DNA of 64,000 nucleotides from Neurospora tetraspora (taxonomy: Eukaryota > Ascomycota > Sordariomycetes > Sordariales > Sordariaceae), in assembly GCF_033439725.1 (NCBI RefSeq), contig NW_026944391.1:992001-1056000 (forward strand). Reading direction: 5' to 3'. The position numbers and the translations under genes are program-made. The number at the start of each line of letters is the position of its first letter. Positions within the stretch are counted from its first letter, which is position 1. Positions 35,412-47,695 of this stretch are shown piece after piece. The notes under the pieces were generated by a model. The model worked only from the letters and a program-made list of their open reading frames with translations, was not told the origin of the DNA and searched no databases.

Positions 35412-36626
35412 ATGTCCAAACCCTGGATCCTCCTCTGCCCTTCCTCCCGAGGCATCGGCCACGCCTTAACCCGACACCTCCTCCGAACCACCACTCTCCC
35501 GATCCTCGCCACCACCCGCACCCGCGACCCGGAAGAGACCAAAGCCGCCTTGCTCAAGGATTTGTTCCCTTATGGCCAACAATCTTCCCCGCTCACCGAT
35601 TCCTCTTCCTCAGCTTCCGACCGGGCTTCCGCCGCTTCCGCTACAGGCCCGGGCGTAGCAGCCTCCAGCAAATTCAGCGATTCTTCGTCAAGCGATACCT
35701 ACCCTTACCCCTCCCCGTCAGAATTCAGCAGTACTTCTGCCGACTCAGGGGAGTCGTCGACTTCTGCGACACCAGACTCTTCTCCTGACCAATTTTCCGG
35801 TCATTCTGCCTCTTCGTCAGCTGCATCCAGATCAACACGATCCTCCCTCTCCGACCCCCCTAAATCCACCCCAAAAGAAGACCCCCGTCTTCCCTCCGCC
35901 TCCTCCCGCTTGCATCTGCTCCCCCTCGACGTCTGCCACGAGGACTCCATCCTCTCCTGCGCCCAACAGGCCTCCTCCCTTTTCCCGCCTGAGACCCATC
36001 ACCTGCACCTGGCATTTGCCTTACCGGGGATCTTGCACCCGGAAAAATCGCCGCAGCAGGTTGATTACGACTTAGCCCTGGATACGTACAGAGTGAATTG
36101 TCTGGGCCCGTTGATGCTGATGAAGCATTTCGGTGGCTTCCTGCCGAGACGGGGGACGGAGATGGATTTAAGTTTAAGTTGGCATCCCGTTGGCCTTGGC
36201 TCTAGAACTAGTTCGGGGATCAACGAAGAAGAGCTGGAAGGCCACCACCACCACCCACTGGAACGAATGCTGCTGCTACCGCCGCACGCAACATGGATCA
36301 ACATGTCCGCGCGCGTCGGGTCCGTGTCAGACAACAAATCCGGCGGATGGTATTCTTACCGGTCCTCCAAAGCGGCTGTCAACAGCTTGACCAAATCTTT
36401 CGATCACCAGTTGCAGAGTAGAAGTGGAAAAAAGGCAATGTGTATCGGGTATCACCCGGGAACGGTCAGGACGGATTTAAGTAAGGGGTTTTGGGAGAGC
36501 GTGCGGAATGATAAGATTTGGGAGCCGGAGGAGGCGGCGGGGCATATGGCGGGGGTTATTGAGGCTTTGGGGGAGCAGCAGAGGGGGCGGATTTGGGATT
36601 GGAAGGGGGAGGAGGTTTTTCCTTGA
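35412..36626 (+). CDS. Short-chain dehydrogenase/reductase with a Ser-rich insertion
   Basis: Single-exon protein of 404 aa. The N-terminal nucleotide-binding motif is CPSSRGIG (residues 9-16), a variant of TGxxxGIG. The active-site Tyr and Lys are in YRSSK (Tyr316, Lys320), preceded by the Ser-containing strand NMSARVGS. It should reduce or oxidise a carbonyl or alcohol with NAD(P)H; substrate unknown. Odd: about 95 residues of low-complexity Ser/Thr-rich sequence (about 63-155) are inserted between the first beta-alpha unit and the DVCHEDS strand. Most SDRs of this class are about 250-300 aa. The insertion is in frame and probably a disordered loop. The protein resembles fungal C-factor-like oxidoreductases (PGTVRTDLS near the C-terminus). 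Confidence 0.85.
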   Translation: MSKPWILLCPSSRGIGHALTRHLLRTTTLPILATTRTRDPEETKAALLKDLFPYGQQSSPLTDSSSSASDRASAASATGPGVAASSKFSDSSSSDTYPYPSPSEFSSTSADSGESSTSATPDSSPDQFSGHSASSSAASRSTRSSLSDPPKSTPKEDPRLPSASSRLHLLPLDVCHEDSILSCAQQASSLFPPETHHLHLAFALPGILHPEKSPQQVDYDLALDTYRVNCLGPLMLMKHFGGFLPRRGTEMDLSLSWHPVGLGSRTSSGINEEELEGHHHHPLERMLLLPPHATWINMSARVGSVSDNKSGGWYSYRSSKAAVNSLTKSFDHQLQSRSGKKAMCIGYHPGTVRTDLSKGFWESVRNDKIWEPEEAAGHMAGVIEALGEQQRGRIWDWKGEEVFP

Positions 36627-36970
36627 GGGGGAGGTGGAGGGAATAGCTGAGGGGATGGGAAGTGGGAGGTGGTTGAGAGAGGAGAGGGTGAGGGGGTCGT
36701 TGTGAAGAAGTCCGTTGCTTTTTTTATTCATGCTTTGATCTGAGCTTATGAAAACAATTAGATCTATAGCATCGGGTATGTATCTATCGTCATTACTCCT
36801 TCTCCTTTGTATGTGCCCATCGCTTCGTTATGCCCCATCACTCATCAGTGTATTTACCTACCCAAGTTCGCAACATCATAAATGCCCATCCACGACTATT
36901 TGTATCGAAGCCACATCCTTCCCTTCACGAATACACATCTATCTATCCGCCATATCCTCCACATATGTAA
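36627..36970. other. Convergent intergenic region
   Basis: Short 3' UTR region between two convergent genes; nothing further seen. Confidence 0.6.
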
Positions 36971-40825
<3,855 letters not shown>

Positions 40826-41513
40826 AGTTGGCGCAAACGCGAGGAGAAGCACGCTATGTGATATCTTGGTGGTGCGTGCTCGGTTTCTTGTTGGTCAGTT
40901 TCTTGTCTGGTGTTTGTGACTATCCGAAGGCTGCGGGCACTTACAGATCCAAGAACGATGTTTTACGCTAAGGGTTCGAAGCAAACGGATGATGTTCGTG
41001 GCCAAGATAAGGATCGAAATAGTCATTCCCAATATGGGGTTTGTCGTAGAGAACCAAGATTGGTGTTCTGGTTTCGAGTGTTCAGGACGTCTCGAGAACA
41101 GTGGCTCGGCAACAACTGGAGGAGGATGCAGGTAAACATGCAGCCGATAATATCCACATCATCTGGGTGTCCTCTATTTTGTACATCAACACTTCTGGAT
41201 GCAATTTGCATTTGTGATTCTCCATTTTATCTAATCATGCAGTTAAAGTTTGGCGAGGGGCTAACATTACCCATTCTATGCATCAGCATGTCCGCCTGCA
41301 GACATTTCTGTCATCGTACAGCCGAGGAGGCCGGAACCAATGAATGAGGGAATCTGGCACGCAGTATGCCCTCAAAGAACCCAAGTGATGATTGAAAAGA
41401 GGCTATTCGAAAGTTGTGTTTTGTTTTGGTTCTTTTAATCTGGCAATACATCAGGTATATAACCAACCTCCCCACTCCCTCCTCCCACATCCAGCAACAA
41501 GCAGCAACAAAAC
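40826..41513. other. Intergenic region before the 5S gene
   Basis: Upstream region of the large disordered protein and of the 5S gene. A TATATAA stands about 55 bp before the 5S start, and a short + strand frame is not convincing. Nothing else seen. Confidence 0.5.
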
Positions 41514-41637
41514 ACATACGACCATAGGCACCAGGGCAAAAACTCGGGATCCCGTCCGCTCTCCCCTAGATAAGCCGGTGACCGCCAGACTAGTAGTCGG
41601 ATCGGTGACGACCGGCGAATAACCTGGTGTTGTATGT
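41514..41637 (+). rRNA. 5S ribosomal RNA gene (dispersed copy)
   Basis: The 124-nt sequence begins ACATACGACCATAGG, and its end GTTGTATGT pairs with the start as helix I. Universal 5S blocks are present: CCCGTCCGCTC in loop B/helix III, TAAGCC, AGTAGT, GGTGAC and GCGAAT. Helix II pairs CACC with GGTG, and the helix IV/V base pairs GCCAG with CTGGT. Compared with the Neurospora 5S I remember, these stems differ but keep pairing, which argues for a working gene. A T10 Pol III terminator follows within a few bases. A lone 5S gene outside rDNA is typical of Pezizomycotina. The few extra nucleotides in helices II/III could mean a divergent type or a pseudogene. Confidence 0.9.
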
Positions 41638-41640
41638 CTG

Positions 41641-41650
41641 TTTTTTTTTT
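41641..41650 (+). terminator. Pol III T-tract terminator of the 5S gene
   Basis: Ten T residues directly after the 5S 3' end. Confidence 0.85.
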
Positions 41651-41666
41651 GCTTGGGGTAGGTGCC

Positions 41667-41885
41667 GCCTCCTTTTTCGCTAATGAGGAAGGCACGTTGA
41701 GGATGTTCGTCAAATGAGGAAAGAGGACTATTTTAACAGAAGGTATCATCTTGTATTTTTTTGGTTTTGAATCGAATTGGTCGGTCCTGCCTCCATTTTC
41801 ACTACATCTGGATAGGAAGGCGCGTTGAGAGAATATATGTTATGGGGGGAAAGAGGACTTGGCTGACAGAGGGTATGTGTCTGAC
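41667..41885 (+). repeat. Degenerate tandem duplication (about 122-bp period) behind the 5S gene
   Basis: Two diverged copies share, in the same order, GCCTCC-TTTTC, GAGGAAGGC/TAGGAAGGC, CGTTGAG, a GGAAAGAGGACT block and a CAGA-GGTAT block. They begin near 41667 and 41789. The second copy is preceded by TTGTATTTTTTT, resembling the 5S 3' end plus T-tract, so the duplicated unit may have included the tail of the 5S gene. Confidence 0.6.
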
Positions 41886-42488
41886 GTTGATATCCAGTGT
41901 CCACCAAAGAAAGGCATCCGCGGAAGAAGTTGACAAAAAAAACGCCTAGAGAGACACGGCGAAATTTTTCCTCCGGCCGGCCTGGCACAAGTCGAACCGT
42001 TCAACTGCCCCTGTGTAAAGGCGGATAACTATGTCGTTGCCGCAAGAACCACCCAGTTGGGCTTTGGTTTGTATGCCCAACCAGGTTTTGCATGGCTTCC
42101 AGATCAGCGACCACGAATAACAGCCTCCCAAGGCCTCCCAAGCCCATCCCAGACTTTGACAAGCTTGCTCTCCCTCATAGAGGTTGACTGTAATGAGAAA
42201 TTTGCTCACTACATGGCCCTCGCGAAACTTGTACGAGACAAAGAGCTGGCATAACCGTAGAAGGGGATGAGATGCTGGGCCAGAATCCACTTACCAATAT
42301 CCCCCCCGCCAAGTTCCTGTCCTGCGACTAGAGCATTGCTCGCGGACTGAAAGCAAGCAGGGAAGGGTACCTTACTTGAACCAATCCTCATCCCTAAGAA
42401 AAAGGGGAGGTCTCCCGGAAGACGAAAACACCCTGCGACTCTATGTGGCATGAGCGTGAATAATAAAACGAGGAACGCGCCGCTGGGT
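41886..42488. other. Intergenic region downstream of the protease gene
   Basis: Contains the probable 3' UTR of the minus-strand protease gene. No supported gene or RNA. Confidence 0.5.
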
Positions 42489-45400
42489 TCACAGCTTCAT
42501 ACAAAGCTTAGTCCCCACCTCAGCAACCAGCTCCAGCAGTCGATCCGGCTGCTTATCCTGCTTCTGACACGGCGCCCCAAACGTCTCCCACACTTTCACA
42601 AACTTGTGCTTACTCTCCGCCGTCGTGCCAATCGTCTCATTAAACGTCTTGTACATCTTCGCATGTTTCCTCATCGCCTCAAAGTCCTCCTTAGCCTGCG
42701 CCTTTTCCGCCTTATCCGTCGCCAAAAACAGCCGCACCTGGACACAGTACAGAATAAGCGCAGCGAGTCCCGCAGCGTGGGCCGTGGCGACCGACGAGCC
42801 GGATACTTGTCTCCCCTCGAGGTCGACCTTGTTGCCGGGAAAAGTAAAGTCGATCCGGTTCAGATCGCCGACCCACTCGTCTACGGCGCCGGAGTCTTTG
42901 GCTGCCCCGATCTTGAAGATGCTTTGCGTGGCTTTGGCAGGGAAAGTGTCCCGGAAGTTGGCGCCGTTGTCGCTGGCGGAGCAGAACATCAGGATGCCTC
43001 TGTCGCTGGCGGACTTGATGGCGCTTTCGAGCTCCTGGCCGGCGGCTTCGTCTTCTTGGATGTCGACTGTCCAGGACATGGAGATGATGTGGACGTTTTG
43101 TTTGACGGCTGCGCGGACGGCCTGGGGAGGGTGGTTAGCGAATGTTTGCTCCTTGTTCGGTTTTTTTTCTTTTTTTTTCTTTTTTTTTTGTTGACGGGGG
43201 AAAGAGGAATCGGGTGAGTGGTTAGGTGACGGGGTAAAGAAGTGGCATTGAGGAGCCAGTAACGTACTTGAGCTGCGCTTTTAGCAGTAATATGCCGTGA
43301 GCTACCATCCTCGGATGGGTAATCCTCAAGCCTTAGGATAAAGAACTGGGCTCTCGGGCAGATGGCGTGTATGCTCTGCGCCATGTGAGTTCCGTGCCCG
43401 GTACTTGAAGCGTAATGCGGATGACTGAGATGTTTGACCTCGTCTCTTGTGCAGAAAGTCCGCCCGCTAATTAAGGGGGCAGCATCAAGCTCCAACTGTG
43501 TTATGTCGACGCCGTCGTCAATGAGAGCAACTGTGATGGGCGTCTCAATACTTTGCCAAACTTTCATCCCGCTCTCAGTCTTGTGGTTGTTTTCGGCGTT
43601 CATCAGCAACCTTCGAAACTCTTTCATACATATCATCCAGTCGTTTTTGGTTGTTGGTTCGCTAATTCTGCCATTAGCTCTTGCTACACCGACATTTGCC
43701 TTCCTCGCCCTGCGAACTGCGGGACTGTCGATGTGGACTGTAACATTTGGGCAAGTCTTTTTCATTCTTTCGGTGAATTCGTCGAGATATAGTTTCATGC
43801 GCCCTTTGGTCTCGATTCCCTGGTTATTCCAGCGTTAGCATTCCTGGTAATGGTTAAGCTAGAACTGGCAACATGGTCAGTATGAGGACAAGAAGCGCCT
43901 GCACGTACAGTTTCCACGTGAAGATGAACAGTCTCTAGAGACTTGAGTTTTTTCAGGCCACCCTCCTCACTCCAGCTGCGGAGAACAGCATTGTTGCCGC
44001 TGGAGTAAAGGTAAACCTCTCGAGCTGTAGGTACGGCATTGTAAATGACCTCGGAGCAAAGATCAATCCTCTTCCAATCCCACACTTCTACCATCATTGG
44101 TCTTAGAGAGTCTTCGATGACCTTGTCACTATGTGGCGGCGTCAGCGTGTCGTCAACAACGACCTTGAGTATCTTGCAGACATTCTTTGACCGAAGGCTC
44201 TCAAAAACTCGAGATAGATCATGCCTGCCCGTAGATTCGTCGTTCTGTGTTGGATTGACGTTGGAAGATCTTGTGTTCTCAATGATAATTTTGGGAACGG
44301 CAACATATTGCAGGACCGTTTCGAACTTTAGTTGTGAGATGAGTTTGCTAAATGCTTCCTCGGTCATGCCCGTCCGTCCGGAAAGGTCAAGATTCAGAAC
44401 CAGATCTTGGAAGCCTGTAGGATGCAGATTGAAGGTGGTAAGCATTACGTTCACCATTTTTCTGGCTGATGTAGTCTGGTCCCGCTGGGGACTCACTTTG
44501 TGCCTCTTGTTTGTGAACATGTAGGTTGTTCTTGATGTACTTACCTGGGGTGAAATCAGAGTGATATAGTATGTCTCTACAATCGTTCTCGCTGCGGGAT
44601 CGCAAGTAATGTAACTTGAGAAACTGTTGTACGCTCTCGGCAACCTTTTTATCGACCCTGGATTTCTTGTGATTGACTGATCTTTCATCTTGGGCCTTCA
44701 GCTTGCGCGCTTGTTTCTCTTCTAGCCCTTCCGGTGGTATAAACCGCAAACCTCCGCGCAGTGCCAGGTGAAGGGGTGACCTTGACTCCATCCGCGTATC
44801 ACGGTATGCCGCCGTAGAACGATTATACCTCGATGTCTTTTCAGGATTAGCCGGTCGCGAGGCAGACAATGACTCAAAAGCAGCACTCTCTTCCCCTGAT
44901 TCGCGTGAAAGCTGCCTGAAGGGAAGCCTCCCTTCCAGCATGTCCTTGGTGCGGACCATATCTTGAGATGTGTCAATTTCCCTGCGAGCCTCATCGTGCA
45001 TGCGAGACTCTATGTGGCGAAGGTATGGCGACAATCCGGCGTTGTTTAGGTCACCTTCAACACTGTTCTTCACGATGTCGTCGCCTTTGGCCACGAGCTG
45101 TTTTACCACAGAGAGCCAAGTGTCGTTTCGACACCTTTTGTATTCGGCAGCCCAGTGAAGAGGGGTATTGCCTTTGGAGTCTCTGGCGGCGACGGTTTTA
45201 GGGCTGGCTTTCTCGATGAGTTTACTGAGGCAAGCGTGTCGTTTCTGGACGGCTACATGGAGACAATTCTCGCGTTTGTCTTTGCAAATGGCCAGGACAG
45301 CGTCGATGTTGGGGTGTGCGTCACACATCCAGCCGACCATGTCGTCCATTTTCTTTGCTTCGATGGCGCGCATAAGCGGCGTATAGCCTTGATGGTCTTT

Positions 45401-45745
45401 TCTCTCCATGAGCTTGTTTGGATGCTGGACCAGGAAAGTAATAAGCTCCTTGAGAGCACTGGTGGTGACCATTTTGGGCAAGGTTAGATCGAAGACAAGG
45501 AGATGCAAGGCATTGGAAGAGGCCCCTTTGCCAGTGCCATGGGAGGCGAGTTCGTCGCACCGTTGCTGGGTGAAGTCGTCAAGCGGGAAACGAATGGTGG
45601 CATGATCGATATCGCGGAGAATACCCTTGAGTAGATCAGGTAGTAGCTCGCGCTCATCCTCAGATCCAGAGTCGTCGCTGCTGGTGTTGTATGTCTGCGC
45701 TCGGTGCAGACCGGTGGGCTCAGAGTCTGGGTAGTCGGACTCCAT
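42489..45745 (-). CDS. Ankyrin-repeat protein with C-terminal subtilisin (S8) protease domain
   Basis: Exons 44545-45745, 43909-44465, 43268-43819 and 42489-43121 join in phase to 980 aa. There is no signal peptide, so it should act inside the cell. Order: acidic N-terminus (SSDDSGSEDE), ankyrin repeats (about 100-240; DHQGYTPLMRAIEAKKMDD, DSKGNTPLHWAAEYKR), a linker region (about 240-400), a region of unknown fold (about 400-590; VNVMLTTFNLHPTGFQDL), then the S8 domain. The catalytic triad is Asp in ALIDDGVD (about 687), His in GHGTHMAQ (about 728) and Ser in SGSSVATA (about 880); the oxyanion Asn is in SASDNGAN (about 822). GSS replaces the usual GTS. All catalytic residues are intact. S8 domains occur as effector modules in fungal NLRs and related ankyrin proteins; here the protease sits next to an NLR-like gene. 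Target and trigger unknown. Confidence 0.85.
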
Positions 45746-46372
45746 GGTTTCTGAGGTGTATCTGGCAGGCTAGTACAAGGGAGAATACGAGCATGTACAA
45801 AGATGATTAACACAGAGACAAAGAGGCTGAGAGCGAGGCGTGTCTCTCCAGTCGAGGCCCATCTCAGCCTCTGTGGGCGGCGAGGGGTGACCATGCCCTG
45901 GCTGCCATTGGACGCCATGACAACACCGGGAGGATTCGTTGTTGCCGCTGCAGTTGGACGAGGAAGTAACTGAGGCAGGAGGGGAAGATTCTACCCACAA
46001 GAGGTAGGTACTTCTCTATACAGTGTTGGTAAATAGTAAGCCCACTGTCTGCCCTGCACAGGAGCCAACTATCATCCATCCAATACCCGGCCGAATCCTT
46101 CCCCCCTTCACCCTCCTGATGCCGTTTGTTTATCGTTGGAAAGCCGTTACCCACCCGAGTCTTCTGTTGACTCATTTCTCACCCATGAATTTCTCTTCGT
46201 AACCTACCTAACATTTTGCAGTGTGTACCGCCCCCAATGCAACGAGAATCGGAATCTCCAACTTCTCCTCTTCCCCTTCATCCAGTGGACATGATTGTAC
46301 AAGACTCATTTACCGTTCCTCCGATTACCGGCCCACGCTGCATTCACAGTCTCCCGTCTAGCCATTCTGTTG
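45746..46372. other. Intergenic region between protease and companion genes
   Basis: Promoter of the protease gene and 3' UTR of the 314-aa gene, both on the minus strand. No further gene supported. Confidence 0.55.
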
Positions 46373-47317
46373 TCACGGGCTGAACAACGTCTGATACCGG
46401 ATATCCACGAGGTCATTCACGTCAGTGGACGCAAGGTTATTGACATCGTAGAAGCTTTCTCTGCTCAGCCGGTTGGTCGGGGCCGCGTCGGGGTCAAACA
46501 GAATCGGATCATCGCCCGGCGTCTTCAAGGCCACCAGACGCCCCAGCTCGGTCTTCCAGTCAGCCTTGGCCCGGATGGTCACATCGCACTCGAACTGCCC
46601 GTTGTTGGTCCGGCTGACGACCATGGCGCACCGAAGGAGACTCGGCACTCCCGACTTGATGGCCTTGTTCTCCTCAAGGATCCAGCTGGCTCCCACCTGC
46701 CGGCCAAGGTCGTCACATAGCGTGTTGCCCACCACCCGTGCAGAGTCACTGCTTGTTCGGCTGACTGTTTTCTCCCACTCAAGTGTTGCCCCGACGTTAC
46801 CAAACAGCTCCGATGCCCCGGCCGTCACGCTGCCCAGCTTCCGTACCGACTCGTCTTGACTGGAAGGCAAGAGGCCCACGCGCCCCGCTGGTGCTATCGA
46901 GAACACCTCGGGCGACCGGCCGCCCTCGCTGCTCGCAAACTTAAACTCGATCTGGACCCAGGTGATTCGTCGTGACTTCCTCACTGTATCGAGGCTGACA
47001 TCGTAGACCAGCAGTGTGGCCTGTTTGTCTGACCCAGGTTGTAGCCCTCCGTGTATGACCGCAAGCGACCTACATCGGATCTCCATGATGCCACGACGCT
47101 CTATCACCGTCTGACGTTGATACGGCGCAGAGGGATCGTTTTTGGTGTGGTATCCGCTGCCCTTTTCACCAGCCTTTCCTAACTGGATTGCCACGTCGTA
47201 GGCGTCCTCGTCGTCCTCGTATTCACTTCGGCTCCCAAGGTCCATATTTCGAGCAATGGCCAGCTTCCACCCATCTTCGCTCTCGTTATCGCTATTGCTG
47301 CTGTAGGTCGCGTTCAT
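46373..47317 (-). CDS. 314-aa uncharacterised protein beside the NLR-like gene
   Basis: Single exon from ATG at 47317 to TGA at 46373. The N-terminus is acidic and Ser-rich (MNATYSSNSDNESEDG). The rest looks like an all-beta cytosolic protein: IHGGLQPGSDKQATLLVYDV, RRITWVQIEFKF, SIAPAGRVGLLPSSQDESVR, a Gly/Ala stretch (SVTAGASELFGNVGATLEWEK) and CDVTIRAKADWK. I remember many fungal hypothetical proteins with the same APxGRxxLLPTTQ and WEKTVSRxTSD signatures, but no function. There is no signal peptide, membrane helix or enzyme motif. It is transcribed away from the NLR-like gene over a short shared upstream region and toward the protease gene, so it may be part of the same locus. Codon use looks normal and the frame is intact. 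Confidence 0.8.
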   Translation of the reverse strand: MNATYSSNSDNESEDGWKLAIARNMDLGSRSEYEDDEDAYDVAIQLGKAGEKGSGYHTKNDPSAPYQRQTVIERRGIMEIRCRSLAVIHGGLQPGSDKQATLLVYDVSLDTVRKSRRITWVQIEFKFASSEGGRSPEVFSIAPAGRVGLLPSSQDESVRKLGSVTAGASELFGNVGATLEWEKTVSRTSSDSARVVGNTLCDDLGRQVGASWILEENKAIKSGVPSLLRCAMVVSRTNNGQFECDVTIRAKADWKTELGRLVALKTPGDDPILFDPDAAPTNRLSRESFYDVNNLASTDVNDLVDIRYQTLFSP

Positions 47318-47695
47318 CTTGTTACCGATACCCGAGGGGCTTTGAGATATTCGAGAATTGAAAGGCGGGACGTGCAGAAGAGACAGGATACCCAGAAATA
47401 TTCAACATCTCTATGCGTATCACGTATGTACCCAGCGCCATACCTCGTACGTACGCACACTCGACCATCTCTCGGCTCATTGGCCCGTTAGTCACTCGGT
47501 CACATAGCGAATCAAAGCACGACTACAACCGCCCTGGGAAGAAGATCAGACGCAGTGCAACCCTTTTGACATCGCCCACAGTGCGACGCCCAGCCAATCT
47601 CTGGAATTGTAGGTCCTCAGCCTTCTGTCCTTTCGCTCTTGGAACGGAAACATCGCTCCCATCTTCAATTCTTGTGGGGACTAAAACCGGTTGAG
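47318..47695. promoter_or_regulatory. Probable shared divergent promoter of the 314-aa and NLR-like genes
   Basis: Short region between the divergent 314-aa gene and the first open part of the NLR-like gene. It may contain the missing first coding exon of the NLR-like gene (an ATG at 47413 starts a 94-codon frame), but I could not join it convincingly. Confidence 0.4.

Noticed and set aside
40910-41347. 145-codon + strand frame upstream of the 5S gene
   Set aside because: Starts without support, Cys-rich by composition only, no intron or domain evidence.
45669-45700. 17-base match (CTGGTGTTGTATGTCTG) to the 3' end of the 5S gene inside the protease gene
   Set aside because: A 17-base match in 64 kb is not rare enough by itself, and the rest of the 5S sequence is absent. 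It reads as ordinary coding sequence (QTYNTSS).
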